From: Oscillospiraceae bacterium
GTDB taxonomy: Bacteria > Bacillota > Clostridia > Oscillospirales > Oscillospiraceae
DNA length: 64,000 nt
Assembly: GCA_017432615.1 (NCBI GenBank)
Contig: JAFRIV010000015.1
Span: forward strand, 1 to 64,000
Direction: 5' to 3'
Shown here piece after piece: positions 16,907 to 26,245 of the stretch; the stretch's first letter is position 1; every line of letters starts with the position of its first letter. The position numbers and the translations under genes were made by a program. The notes under the pieces were generated by a model. It was given only the letters and a program-made list of their open reading frames with translations, searched no databases and was not told the DNA's origin.

Positions 16907-17923
16907 TTATTTGAAGAGTTCGTCGAACTTGTCAAAGTAGGCACTGGTGTTCTCATTCATAAGAACATCGTCGATGCCTTCCATCTGGTGAATCTCCGAG
17001 ACAGCCATAGAGCCTTCACGAACAACATCATTGCGAATCGGGGTGGCGCTGGCATCCGCCAGGACCTGCTGTCCTTCCTTGGAAAGGACCCAATCAAAGA
17101 ATACTTTCGCAGCTGCTTCATTCTTGGTGTCCTTCATGATAGCCATCGGCCCATAGATGACAACTGTATCCTCTTCCGGATACACAAATTCAATGGGAGA
17201 TCCGGAATTGGTGAGCGTCTGCGTAACATAGTCAACCCCGATGGTTGCAAGGTAACCGCCGGCGGCAATGTCGTTGTGTGTACCGGAAGCAGAGCTGTTG
17301 AGCTCAGCATGCTGCTTTTCGGAGAGCTGTTCAAAGAAATCCCAGCCGTATTTTTCATTCTGTACCAGTGCGCCGAGAGCATACGCCATTGTGCCGGATT
17401 CAACAGCGTCCGTCAGGATGATCTGATCGGTGAAGTAATCATCAAGGAGGTCTTCCCACTTGGTCGGGATATGCTCCTCATCGACCAGCTGCGTGTTATA
17501 GGCAATACCCATAACGACCAGACGGGCACCGATGTAGGTGTTATCAGGATCCTTATACTCGTCTGCAATCGCTGCAGCTTCCGGAGACTCATACGGGAGA
17601 AGGATGCCCTGATCTTTAAGTGTCATGATGTTTGTAGGCTCGCCGACCCAGACGACATCGCAGAGATTCTGGCCTGCCTGAGCCTCGGTAGCAATCTTCG
17701 TCATGACAGTGCCGGCACCGGCTGCATAATAGTCAAAAGAAATGTTGGGGAATTCTTTGGAGAAGGCTTCTTTCAGGGCGGTGAGCTGCTTTTCCTTCAG
17801 TGTTGCATAAAGCATCACTGAGCCTTTAACATCATGCGGATCCGTGCTTTCTGCTGAAGCGGAAACTGCGCAAAGAGCAAATACCATGCACAGTGCCAGA
17901 AGCAGAGCGAACAGTTTTTTCAT
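16907..17923 (-). CDS. Extracellular solute-binding protein (FbpA/AfuA/PhnS type)
   Basis: 338 aa. Residues 1-25 are a signal peptide (MKKLFALLLALCMVFALCAVSASA) with no lipobox cysteine at the cut site, unusual for a monoderm binding protein, which is normally a lipoprotein. The mature part has the family pattern GSVMLYATLKEKQLTALKEAF near its start, DVVWVGEP, GIAYNT and WVLSKEGQQVLA. Relatives bind ferric iron, 2-aminoethylphosphonate or sugar phosphates; I cannot choose among them. It is the first gene of the ABC operon, with AGGAGGAATC before the ATG. The 275-bp gap upstream holds the pheT terminator and no gene I can support. Confidence 0.92.
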   Translation of the reverse strand: MKKLFALLLALCMVFALCAVSASAESTDPHDVKGSVMLYATLKEKQLTALKEAFSKEFPNISFDYYAAGAGTVMTKIATEAQAGQNLCDVVWVGEPTNIMTLKDQGILLPYESPEAAAIADEYKDPDNTYIGARLVVMGIAYNTQLVDEEHIPTKWEDLLDDYFTDQIILTDAVESGTMAYALGALVQNEKYGWDFFEQLSEKQHAELNSSASGTHNDIAAGGYLATIGVDYVTQTLTNSGSPIEFVYPEEDTVVIYGPMAIMKDTKNEAAAKVFFDWVLSKEGQQVLADASATPIRNDVVREGSMAVSEIHQMEGIDDVLMNENTSAYFDKFDELFK

Positions 17924-18097
17924 TTTTGATTCCTCCTACAGATAATGATGATATTTCAGGACAGCCTTGCTGTTCACTGATTGTTCATATTTTAGCATCT
18001 TTCTCTCATTTTTCATAGCAAGATTTTTTAAAGCGGTTATTTTTGGCACAATGCACAGTTTTTACTTTTCGTTTTTGTGCAATATAACGAAAATAAT

Positions 18098-18139
18098 AAA
18101 GAGAAAAATACCCCGTGCCTTCATTCGGTACGAGGTATT
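18098..18139 (-). terminator. Terminator after pheT
   Basis: Minus-strand stem AATACCTCGTACC / GGCACGGGGTATT (two mismatches, seven-base loop) followed by TTTTCTCTTT, about 60 bp beyond the pheT stop. Confidence 0.75.
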
Positions 18140-18199
18140 CAACCCTTTATGAATTTTCCGGGTATTTGTTATTTCAAGTCATATTGGTTCGTCCGATCC

Positions 18200-20587
18200 T
18201 CATCGAATAGAGGCATCAAAATTATGCTTCAGAGCAGCAAGAGCGGCATTTACAGTAGCTTCAGCATCTTCATCCGTCATGGTGCGGTCATCTGAACGCA
18301 TTGTGAGGGAAAATGCCACAGACTTGAGACCTTCCGCGATGTGATGCCCTGTATAGACGTCGAAGACCGTACAGTCTTTCAAAAATTCGCCCCCATTGGC
18401 GAGAATGCACTCGATCATTTCTCCGACCGGGATATCATACCGGCAAGTCACCGCAATGTCCCTCGATACAGAAGGAAACTTCGGCAGCGGCTGATAAACC
18501 GGCAGCGATTTGCGGTTGTCAAAAAGCACATCGAAGCTCAGTTCAGCACAGTAAAGTTCTGCAGACACTCCGTAATTTTCCCCTACCGCCGGATGGATCT
18601 GACCGAAAACGCCCACACAGGTATCCCCGACATAGACCTTTGCACAGCGCCCGGGGTGATAGGAAGGATTCTCCCGCTCCGCCACGAAGCGCAGATGCGC
18701 TCCGGTAACCAGGGAGAGGAGTGTTTCCACTATCCCTTTCATCCGGAAGAAATCGACCTCCGGCCCATACATTCCGATGGAAACCATCTTCGGTTCATCT
18801 GCCAGCCCGTCCGGCCGTTTGAGATAAATCCTGCCGATCTCATAGAGGAAAGCTGCCTTGTTGCGGAAGTTATAATTGCGGGTAAGTATCTCAAGCATGG
18901 AAGGCAGGATCGACGTACGCATGATCGAAGTATCCTCCCCAAGCGGGTTCAGGATCTTCAGGCTGTCACGCAAAGGGGAATCCTTCGGCATACGGATCTT
19001 ATCATAATACGACGGGCTGATGAAGGAATACGTGATAATCTCGTCCAGACCGAGAGAGCGCAGGATCTCGCCGATCTGCCGTTCACACTGCTGCTCCAGG
19101 CTGAATCCGCCGCAGGTGCTGATAGCACCTGTAAAACGTACAGGGATTTCATTATAGCCGTAAAACCGGGCAATTTCCTCTGCCACATCGGAATAGTGTA
19201 CCACATCAGCACGCCAGGAAGGCACATGAATAAGATTTCCCTCCATGGTGAAGCCAAGATCTGTAAGGATCTTCTTCATGGCTTCTGCATCGATCTCCGT
19301 ACCCAGCAATGCATTGATCTTTTCCACTTCCAGCGGGAGAACCGTCTCCTGATAGGGAACAGGCTGCACATCCAGCACACCGGGAACGACTTCTCCTGCG
19401 CCAAGCATTTCGATCAGTTCACAGGCACGCTCCACTGCTTTCAGCGTGTTCTGGGAATCCAGGCCTTTTTCAAAACGTGAGGAGGCGTCAGTGCGCATGC
19501 CAAGTGCTGTTGCGGTACGCCGAACCGACGGACCGTTGAAGCAGGCACTTTCAAACAGAACCATTGCCGTGTCCCCGACGATTTCAGAATTCTCACCGCC
19601 CATTACACCGGCAACCGCCACAGGTTTCTCCGTATCGCAGATGCAGAGCATATCAGCAGTAAGCGCACGTTCCGTCCCGTCCAGCGTGCGGATGCTCTCT
19701 CCTGCTCTTGCCCGGCGGACATGGATCTCTCCGTTCCGGACACAGGAGAAATCAAAAGCATGCATAGGCTGGCCGTATTCCATCATCACATAGTTGGTAA
19801 TGTCTACAATGTTGTTGATGGGACGCATCCCGGCATTCCGGATACGCTCTTTCATCCATTCCGGTGAAGGTGCAATTTTAACATTTCTGACCATACGAGC
19901 CGTATATCTTGGACAAAGGTCTGCATCCTCAATGCAGATCGATGCCATATCAGCAATGTTTCCCTCCCCTTTTGCCTGAACGGAAGGCTCATGCAGCTTC
20001 AGTTCTTTGCTGAAGGTGACCGCCGCTTCCCGGGCAAGGCCAATCATACAAAGGCAGTCAGGGCGGTTCGGGGTAATCTCAAAATCCACCACATGGTCAT
20101 CCAGCCCCATTTTCTCCGCCATATCATCCCCGGGCTGATAATCTCCCTGCAGGATAAGAATTCCGTTCTCTATGGCATAGGGAAAATCATGAGCGGTTGC
20201 CCCGAGTTCCTTGTAGGAACAGAGCATTCCGTCTGATTCGACACCGCGCAGCGGCTTCCCTTTGATCTCAACACCGCCGGGCAGGAGAGATCCGTCCAGC
20301 GCCACCGGCACAAGATCCCCCTGCTGCACATTCTGTGCACCGGTACAGATCTGCACAAGAGGACCGGAGCCCATATCCATCTGGCAAACAAACATATGGT
20401 CAGAGTCGGGATGGCGCTCAATCGATGCTACACGCCCGACTTTGACATTTTTCATTGTGGTGCTGAGGTCTTCCGTAGCCTCCACCTTGGAGCCGGAGAT
20501 CGACATTGCTTCCGCAAAAGCCCTGTCTCCTACTTCATTCAGAGGCAGATCGACAAACTCATTGAGCCATTTTCTGGAACACTTCAT
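18200..20587 (-). CDS. pheT: Phenylalanyl-tRNA synthetase beta subunit
   Basis: 795-aa beta chain of the alpha2-beta2 enzyme that charges tRNA-Phe and edits mischarged tyrosine. Domains in order: N-terminal EMAP-II-like tRNA-binding fold (about 40-150), B3/B4 editing region with the MMEYGQPMHAFD block, B5, catalytic-like core, and C-terminal anticodon-binding ferredoxin-like domain (PKFPSVSRDIAV). Standard length. GGGAGGATG precedes the ATG, 14 bp after pheS. No T-box leader is visible before the operon. Confidence 0.97.
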   Translation of the reverse strand: MKCSRKWLNEFVDLPLNEVGDRAFAEAMSISGSKVEATEDLSTTMKNVKVGRVASIERHPDSDHMFVCQMDMGSGPLVQICTGAQNVQQGDLVPVALDGSLLPGGVEIKGKPLRGVESDGMLCSYKELGATAHDFPYAIENGILILQGDYQPGDDMAEKMGLDDHVVDFEITPNRPDCLCMIGLAREAAVTFSKELKLHEPSVQAKGEGNIADMASICIEDADLCPRYTARMVRNVKIAPSPEWMKERIRNAGMRPINNIVDITNYVMMEYGQPMHAFDFSCVRNGEIHVRRARAGESIRTLDGTERALTADMLCICDTEKPVAVAGVMGGENSEIVGDTAMVLFESACFNGPSVRRTATALGMRTDASSRFEKGLDSQNTLKAVERACELIEMLGAGEVVPGVLDVQPVPYQETVLPLEVEKINALLGTEIDAEAMKKILTDLGFTMEGNLIHVPSWRADVVHYSDVAEEIARFYGYNEIPVRFTGAISTCGGFSLEQQCERQIGEILRSLGLDEIITYSFISPSYYDKIRMPKDSPLRDSLKILNPLGEDTSIMRTSILPSMLEILTRNYNFRNKAAFLYEIGRIYLKRPDGLADEPKMVSIGMYGPEVDFFRMKGIVETLLSLVTGAHLRFVAERENPSYHPGRCAKVYVGDTCVGVFGQIHPAVGENYGVSAELYCAELSFDVLFDNRKSLPVYQPLPKFPSVSRDIAVTCRYDIPVGEMIECILANGGEFLKDCTVFDVYTGHHIAEGLKSVAFSLTMRSDDRTMTDEDAEATVNAALAALKHNFDASIR

Positions 20588-20601
20588 TTTCTCATCCTCC
20601 C

Positions 20602-21627
20602 TCAGAACTGTTCGAGGAAGCGCTCATCATTTTCAAAGATAAGCCGCAGATCCGCGATTTTGTACTCGCCCATGGCAAGGCGTTCCAGCCCCATACCGAA
20701 GGCCCAGCCGGAATAGACATCCGGATCGATCCCGCAGCCCGCCAGGACTTTCGGGTGAACCATGCCGCAGCCGAGAACTTCAATCCAGCCTTCCCCTTTG
20801 CAGGTCGGGCAGCCTTTTCCACCACACTTGTGGCAACGTATATCCAACTCAGCAGAAGGCTCCGTAAAAGGAAAATGATGCGGGCGGAAGCGCGTGACAG
20901 TGCCTTCGCCGTATATCTTTTCCACCACAAGATTCAGCGTGGCTTTCAGATCCGACATCGTTACTCCCTTGTCGATCACCATGCCCTCAATCTGATGGAA
21001 CATGGGAGAGTGTGTCGCATCCACTTCATCTTTCCGGTAAACACGTCCGGGCGCAATCATGCGGATGGGCAGAGATTTTGTTTCCATTGCATGTACCTGC
21101 ATGGGAGACGTCTGTGTGCGAAGGAGGATTCGGCTGTCCTCAGTAAAATAGAAGGTATCCGTCCACTCTCTGGAGGGGTGGGCCTCGTCAATGTTAAGTT
21201 TGGTAAAGTTATAATCCGCGAGTTCTACCTCGTTGCCGTCCAGTATTTCAAACCCCATCCCGATAAAAATATCTTTGATCTGATCCAGCACATTGTACAT
21301 CGGATGTTTGTGGCCTAGGCGAACGTCGGTTGCCGGCATTGTAACATCCACGGTTTCAAGAAGAAGTTTTTTCTCCATGCGCACGGCTTCCAACACCTGG
21401 CTGCGCTTCTCAAGCGCCTCTTCTATCTCCTCCCGAAGCCTGTTGGCGAGCTGACCCATCTGCGGCCGCTCTTCTGCGGAAAGACGTCCCATCTGGCGGA
21501 GAATGCCCGTTAACTCGCCTTTTTTGCCGAGATATTTTACGCGCAGATTCTCCAGAGAATCGACGTCTTCGGTTTCCAGAATTGCTTTGATTGAAGCTTC
21601 TCTGAGCTTCTCCATCATTTCTTTCAT
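20602..21627 (-). CDS. pheS: Phenylalanyl-tRNA synthetase alpha subunit
   Basis: 341-aa catalytic subunit. The N-terminal coiled coil (about 1-90) binds tRNA; the class II core follows with motif 2 (RVYRKDEVDATHSPMFHQIEG) and motif 3 (GWAFGMGLERLAM). A small cysteine knuckle, CHKCGGKGCPTC (about residues 262-273), sits in the catalytic domain, as in many Bacillota PheS proteins. Normal length. It heads the pheST pair, and only 78 bp separates it from alr upstream. Confidence 0.97.
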   Translation of the reverse strand: MKEMMEKLREASIKAILETEDVDSLENLRVKYLGKKGELTGILRQMGRLSAEERPQMGQLANRLREEIEEALEKRSQVLEAVRMEKKLLLETVDVTMPATDVRLGHKHPMYNVLDQIKDIFIGMGFEILDGNEVELADYNFTKLNIDEAHPSREWTDTFYFTEDSRILLRTQTSPMQVHAMETKSLPIRMIAPGRVYRKDEVDATHSPMFHQIEGMVIDKGVTMSDLKATLNLVVEKIYGEGTVTRFRPHHFPFTEPSAELDIRCHKCGGKGCPTCKGEGWIEVLGCGMVHPKVLAGCGIDPDVYSGWAFGMGLERLAMGEYKIADLRLIFENDERFLEQF

Positions 21628-21705
21628 ACCGGTTTGTGTCTCCCTACTATAAAAACTTAATAATAAACAAATCTATTCTTTTCCGCGTCCCTATCCCCGG
21701 ACGTA

Positions 21706-22833
21706 TTACTTATAGATCCTCGGTACGCGTCTTGTAACGCTGCAGAGAAGCTCATACGGAATGGTTCCGGCGGCAGCGGCCAGCCGACCGATGTCGGCAT
21801 GTTCCCCGAACAATTCCACCTCAGATCCGACTTTCACTTCATAAAGGTCGGTGAGATCTGCCATACACATATCCATGCAGATACTGCCAACCTGAGGCGC
21901 CGGACCAAAGGAGGTGTAAAAACTGCATTTTCCGGAAGCAGCCCGCGGAAGCCCGTCAGCATATCCAGCTGCAAGGACGCCTATCCTGCTGTGCCTGTCT
22001 GTTACGAAATGACATCCGTAACTGATGCTGGTACCCTTTCCATAGTGTTTGATGGTGCTGACCGTCGTCATGAAGCGCATACCGGGGCGAAGTGCAAGCC
22101 GCCCGCTGTCATCTCCGTAGCCATACAAAAGCAGTCCCGGACGCACCATATCCAATGCCATATGCGGATAATGCACTACCGCACCGCTGTTGGCACAGTG
22201 GCGGATGGCAAAGGAGATGCCGTATTTTCCCTGCAGAGCAGAAATTACGCGCTGGAAAAGTGAAAACTGCTTCTCTGTGAAAACTCTGTTCTCTTCCCCC
22301 GTTTCATCTGAAACGGCAAAATGCGTATAGATACCTTCCGCAAGGAGGCCGGGCAGACGACAGGAAGAGGCAATGTGCTCCACACCGGATTCAAAGAGAT
22401 CTCCGTCACACAGAAAACCCAGGCGGGACATTCCGGTATCCACTTTGATGTGAATGCGTATCTCTCTCCCTAGGCGTACCGCCTCAGAGGAATACTCCCG
22501 GGCTTTAGCAAGATTGGTGACCGTCTGGGTGAAGCCATAATCTGCAAGCACACTAAAATACTGCGGCGGCGTATGCCCAAGGATCAGGATCGGCAGCGTA
22601 ATGCCGCCGTCACGCAATTCTACCGCCTCATCCAGGCAGGATACCGCAAGGTAATCCGCCCCGCACTGCTGCAGTAAGGAGGAAACCCTGAGTGCTCCGT
22701 GTCCGTAGGCATCTGCCTTTACAACGCCGAGGAAGCGGCATCCCTTCGGAATGTCGCTTCGAATGGCTTCATAATTATGACGGATGTTTTCCAGACTGAT
22801 TTCAGCCCAGGTGCGCTTCTGGAGGTCATTCAT
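21706..22833 (-). CDS. alr: Alanine racemase
   Basis: 375-aa pyridoxal phosphate enzyme making D-alanine for peptidoglycan. The catalytic lysine lies in VVKADAYGHGA (about residue 39), and the PLP barrel contains KVDTGMSRLGF. The catalytic tyrosine of the opposite face lies in the C-terminal beta domain in SISYGCHF. Standard length. It starts 3 bp after the small upstream gene and lacks a good ribosome binding site of its own, suggesting translational coupling. Confidence 0.96.
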   Translation of the reverse strand: MNDLQKRTWAEISLENIRHNYEAIRSDIPKGCRFLGVVKADAYGHGALRVSSLLQQCGADYLAVSCLDEAVELRDGGITLPILILGHTPPQYFSVLADYGFTQTVTNLAKAREYSSEAVRLGREIRIHIKVDTGMSRLGFLCDGDLFESGVEHIASSCRLPGLLAEGIYTHFAVSDETGEENRVFTEKQFSLFQRVISALQGKYGISFAIRHCANSGAVVHYPHMALDMVRPGLLLYGYGDDSGRLALRPGMRFMTTVSTIKHYGKGTSISYGCHFVTDRHSRIGVLAAGYADGLPRAASGKCSFYTSFGPAPQVGSICMDMCMADLTDLYEVKVGSEVELFGEHADIGRLAAAAGTIPYELLCSVTRRVPRIYK

Positions 22834-22836
22834 GCG

Positions 22837-23115
22837 TCAGCTTTGCGCCAGAGCCCTGTCGAGCCAGACAGATGCCAGATCAATGGCGGCATACAGGCTG
22901 TTCTTTTCGCTTTTCTTCTCCACTCTGTCACGAGACTTCAAAGAAGGATCGGTACGCTGAAGCTGGATGGAGACCTTCGTTGCTACATCAAGATCTTTGA
23001 CCTTTTTGCTCTCCAGCACCTGCATCAGAATAATATACTTATCTGCAAAACTGCCGTAATAGATCATATTGTCTTTGCGCAGCAGCGGATGCCCTTTATA
23101 TTCCAGTCTTGCCAT
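22837..23115 (-). CDS. Small conserved-looking protein upstream of alr
   Basis: 92 aa, not recognised. It begins MARLEYKGHPLLRKDNMIYYGSF, continues with a predicted beta-rich half (DKYIILMQVLES, KVSIQLQRTD) and ends in a helix (SLYAAIDLASVWLDRAL). No membrane segment, signal or cysteine motif. Good coding character, tight coupling to alr (3-bp gap) and GGAGGAG-like sequence before the ATG support a real gene. A role in cell-wall or amino-acid metabolism is suggested only by position. Confidence 0.82.
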   Translation of the reverse strand: MARLEYKGHPLLRKDNMIYYGSFADKYIILMQVLESKKVKDLDVATKVSIQLQRTDPSLKSRDRVEKKSEKNSLYAAIDLASVWLDRALAQS

Positions 23116-23201
23116 AAAATACTCCTCCGTTTCCTGAATTACATAAAACTAACAAACATTAAGGGAAAAGTCAATATTTTTTATGAAAAATGAGTTGCTT
23201 T

Positions 23202-25463
23202 TCACCCGAATATTACAATTCCTCCGCTGTCTCCCCCTGTAAAGATCCCGACATCATTGGAAAATGCACTCCCGTTGTTGGAAAAGATCCCGCCGCCGTT
23301 GGCCTGTGTGCTGGGTGCAATGTATATTTCAGGCTGAGCATCTCCCGTGATGGTGAGGCCGGGGAACTGGAAGTCGCCCGGTTCGGTAATAAACGGGCTG
23401 ATATCTGTCTGTACAGCAAGATCTGCATCCGTGATGCCGAAGACACCCGTGTTCCCTCCGAGATACGGATAGGTGAAGGACTTGTATGGCAGCCCGTCAT
23501 GGATCGGGCGCATCACAGCTTTCCATAGCCGCGCAGCAGGATTTCCGCTTACATTGATGCGTGCCGGCGTATCAAAGCCCGTCCACACCGCAGCCACATA
23601 ATAAGGGGTGCAACCGACAAACCAGCGATCTTTATACTCTCCGGAAGTACCTGTTTTACCAGCCACCGGCATGTTGGAAAGGTTAGCCTCCGTACCAGTG
23701 CCGTTTTCCACCGCGTTTTCCATCATATAGGTCATTACATGCGCCGTGTTGGAAGAAAACGCCTGCTCTGTGCGGGGAGAATTGTCAATAATCAGGTTGC
23801 CCCGCTTGTCTTCTACTTTGTAATATGTACGGCTGTAAGTAAATACCCCATCGTTGACAAAGGAACAGTAAGCCGCCGCCATTTCCCGCACAGTGATGCC
23901 ATTGGTGAGCTGGCCTAACGCCATAGGCGCATAGGAGCAGTCATCCGGCACCAGGCTTGTCACTCCCAGCTTATTGATCAGATAATTGTAACAGGTCTCC
24001 GGTGTGAGTTTATCGACGATCTGCGCTGCCACAGTATTCAGGGAATACTGCAGTGCCTCAAAAATGGTGACCAGACCATAATTCTGCCCGCCGTCATTTT
24101 GCGGATACCACGAAGTGCCGCTCAGTGAGATGTAGGAGGCATCGTTAACCCACGTATTCGGCGTAATAAAACCGAGCTCTGTCGCCGGACCATAGGAAGC
24201 GATCGGCTTAAAGGAAGAACCCGGAGAACGCTTGGTATCCCGGGCACGATTCAGCCCGAAATTCACCGTTTTCTCTCCAACGCCTCCGGAAAGAGCAAGG
24301 ATGCGCCCGTCATAGGGATCCATCACCACAATACCGCTTTGCAGCTGCTGAGTCCCCGTCGTTTTCGGGATGGCAGAGAGGTCTTCATAGATAGTGTCAA
24401 CAGCCGTCTGAATGTCCGGATCCATACAGCAGTAGATCTGATAGCCGCCGTTGAACACCAGCGTACGCGCCGCTTTCGGGTTAATGCCCTTGAGTTTTAC
24501 AAGGTCATCGATCACGTCCTGGATCACGGTTTCCTCATAATAGGAATAGACGCGCTGTACTGTCTCCTCTTCCGGGGTGTGGGCAAAAATCAACGGTTCC
24601 GCACAGGCCTGTTTGTACTCGGTATACGTGATGAATCCCTGGTTATACATTTCGTGCAGGATAGTCTCCTGACGAAGCTTGTTATTGGTTTCGTTATAAA
24701 AAGGATCATAATACGTCGGCAGGTTGGTGATACCGGCAATGGCCGCACATTCCGCCAGCGTCAGCTCTGAAACGTCTTTCCCAAAATACGTCTGAGCCGC
24801 TGTTTGGACCCCATAGCAGCCTTCCCCAAAATAGGCAATGTTGAGATACCACTCCATGATCTCTTTCTTATCGTATCGTTTTTCCAGTTCCAAGGCTCCG
24901 AAAATTTCCGTCAGCTTGCGCTGTACCGTCACCTCGTCATGGCCGGTAACGTTTTTCAGTACCTGCTGGGTAATGGTAGAGCCGCCGTAAGTCTTGCGCA
25001 TGGTGAAAAACATATCCACCAGTGCTCCTGACGTGCGATACCAGTCGACCCCTTTATGGTCATAGTAGCGCTTATCTTCTATAGCTATTACCGCCTGCTC
25101 CATATAGGGCGGAATCTGACTGTAATCCACCCATTCCCGGTTTTCAAGCCCTGTGAGAGTAACCAGTTCCTTGAATGTGCCGGAGCCGTCATCATACCAG
25201 ATGGTGCTGGACTGGTTGATCCTATAGTCTTCCAGAGAAACATCGAACTCAGAAGAAAGACACGACTGGACATAATATGCAAAAATGCAGGCGAAGAGCA
25301 TGCCCGACAGAAGCAGCACGATCAGAACGGAACCGCTGAACTTCAGAATCGTACGAATGACAGATGCAATAAAATCCATCACCGAATCTGTAGCGAGATA
25401 AGCCGCCCGCCCGACTTTGCTAACGCCGGAACGCTTTTTCCCGGGCACTGATTTTTCTGCCAT
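23202..25463 (-). CDS. Class A penicillin-binding protein (PBP1A type)
   Basis: About 753 aa; bifunctional peptidoglycan glycosyltransferase and transpeptidase. A cytoplasmic tail and one membrane helix (about 40-62) precede the GT51 domain, with the catalytic glutamate block AIEDKRYYDHKGVDWYR and the motif GGSTITQQVLKN. The transpeptidase domain has SSFK, SLN and KTGTS. The tail ends in a Gly/Asn-rich stretch (GGGIFSNNGSAFSND). The ATG at 25463 follows AAGGAGTATC; an in-frame start 45 bp further up lacks such a site. A TGGTATAAT promoter element lies upstream at 25529-25537. Confidence 0.95.
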   Translation of the reverse strand: MAEKSVPGKKRSGVSKVGRAAYLATDSVMDFIASVIRTILKFSGSVLIVLLLSGMLFACIFAYYVQSCLSSEFDVSLEDYRINQSSTIWYDDGSGTFKELVTLTGLENREWVDYSQIPPYMEQAVIAIEDKRYYDHKGVDWYRTSGALVDMFFTMRKTYGGSTITQQVLKNVTGHDEVTVQRKLTEIFGALELEKRYDKKEIMEWYLNIAYFGEGCYGVQTAAQTYFGKDVSELTLAECAAIAGITNLPTYYDPFYNETNNKLRQETILHEMYNQGFITYTEYKQACAEPLIFAHTPEEETVQRVYSYYEETVIQDVIDDLVKLKGINPKAARTLVFNGGYQIYCCMDPDIQTAVDTIYEDLSAIPKTTGTQQLQSGIVVMDPYDGRILALSGGVGEKTVNFGLNRARDTKRSPGSSFKPIASYGPATELGFITPNTWVNDASYISLSGTSWYPQNDGGQNYGLVTIFEALQYSLNTVAAQIVDKLTPETCYNYLINKLGVTSLVPDDCSYAPMALGQLTNGITVREMAAAYCSFVNDGVFTYSRTYYKVEDKRGNLIIDNSPRTEQAFSSNTAHVMTYMMENAVENGTGTEANLSNMPVAGKTGTSGEYKDRWFVGCTPYYVAAVWTGFDTPARINVSGNPAARLWKAVMRPIHDGLPYKSFTYPYLGGNTGVFGITDADLAVQTDISPFITEPGDFQFPGLTITGDAQPEIYIAPSTQANGGGIFSNNGSAFSNDVGIFTGGDSGGIVIFG

Positions 25464-25528
25464 GATCGATACTCCTTTCCTCTCAGCTGTACGATGCATC
25501 TTTCGCATGTGGAAGATGCAGACAAAGT

Positions 25529-25537
25529 ATTATACCA
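25529..25537 (-). promoter_or_regulatory. Extended -10 promoter of the PBP gene
   Basis: Minus strand TGGTATAAT, with a poor -35. An inverted repeat (TGCATCTT...AAGATGCA, 25494-25519) follows in the untranslated leader and could be regulatory. Confidence 0.55.
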
Positions 25538-25603
25538 CAGCTCCCTCGAAAACGATAGGGTAAAAATCCGCTGAATTTCAAAGAAATTGTAAACGATACA
25601 GTC

Positions 25604-25632
25604 TTGATTTCTTGGCGCTTATGCTGTAGAAT
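25604..25632 (+). promoter_or_regulatory. Promoter of the DUF1292 gene
   Basis: TTGATT (25604-25609), a 17-bp spacer and TAGAAT (25627-25632), 37 bp before the start codon. Confidence 0.65.
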
Positions 25633-25668
25633 AGAAACGAAATCAAATGATGGAGGAATCGAACGCTT

Positions 25669-25986
25669 ATGAGCGATCTCCGCAACGACGGTGACCTCAT
25701 CACGATCATTGATGATGACGGTCAGGAATTTGAGTTGGAATATATCGACGAAATAGATTATAACGGAAGTACCTTTATTGCTTTTCTTCCGGCCAACATG
25801 GATGAAAGTGATCCGGACTACGGTCTGATCATTCTACGCAGTATGCTGGATGAGAATGGCGAGGAACTGTTCGAATCGATTGACGACGAGGCAGAGCTGG
25901 ACGATGTTTTCAACAAGTTTATGGTGCTGCTTTTCGACGATGAAGAGGAGCCTTCTGAGGATACGGAAGAGGAAGGCGAGGCATAA
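25669..25986 (+). CDS. DUF1292 (YrzB-like) acidic protein
   Basis: 105 aa, very acidic, with the DUF1292 pattern DDGQEFELEYIDEIDYNGSTFIAFLPA and later YGLIILRSM...EEL. These small proteins are widespread in Bacillota, often near the Holliday junction resolvase-like yqgF and alaS; no biochemical role is established. The C-terminal DEEEPSEDTEEEGEA is a disordered acidic tail. GGAGGAATCG precedes the ATG. A structured RNA follows at once. Confidence 0.9.
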   Translation: MSDLRNDGDLITIIDDDGQEFELEYIDEIDYNGSTFIAFLPANMDESDPDYGLIILRSMLDENGEELFESIDDEAELDDVFNKFMVLLFDDEEEPSEDTEEEGEA

Positions 25987-25988
25987 TT

Positions 25989-26188
25989 AAGCCTGCTGGT
26001 CCGTGTTGTCTTTTCAGACAGTACGGCTCATTAAACCCACATCTCTTATAAGGGATGCCGATTTGAGTCTGCGGATTGCAGGCCTCCCGGGCAAACACCT
26101 GGAAGAAGGAAGCGCGAAACAGAACTTAGGCGACCCACCTGCTCTTATTGTGCAGGTTATAATTGGGCCGGCACGGCATCAGTGGGAT
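25989..26188 (+). ncRNA. ssrS: Probable 6S RNA
   Basis: About 190 nt with no coding sense, closed by a long helix (25992-26008 with 26169-26186) of about 17 pairs including several G-U pairs, with largely unpaired central strands and a short hairpin ACCTGC/GCAGGT (26137-26157) on the 3' side. Size, one long closing helix, open centre and a following terminator fit 6S RNA, which binds sigma-A RNA polymerase. A fragment GGAAGGAAGC-like element resembles SRP RNA, but the SRP tetraloop hairpin is missing. The family call comes from general architecture and is not certain. Confidence 0.6.
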
Positions 26189-26222
26189 CATCCCTTCGGA
26201 TCACTCCGAAGGGATGTTTATT
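26189..26222 (+). terminator. Terminator after the structured RNA
   Basis: A perfect 12-bp stem CATCCCTTCGGA / TCCGAAGGGATG with loop TCAC, followed by TTTATT. Confidence 0.85.
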
Positions 26223-26245
26223 GAACGGAAAAGGTGGAAACCCTT

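Noticed and set aside
21628..21705. T-box leader before pheS
   Set aside because: The gap is only 78 bp and no T-box sequence or specifier stem is visible. The same holds for the leaders of leuS and lysS.
26080..26130. Signal recognition particle RNA signature (GGAAGGAAGC-like)
   Set aside because: The GGAA tetraloop hairpin and flanking conserved pairs of SRP RNA are not formed; overall architecture fits 6S RNA better.
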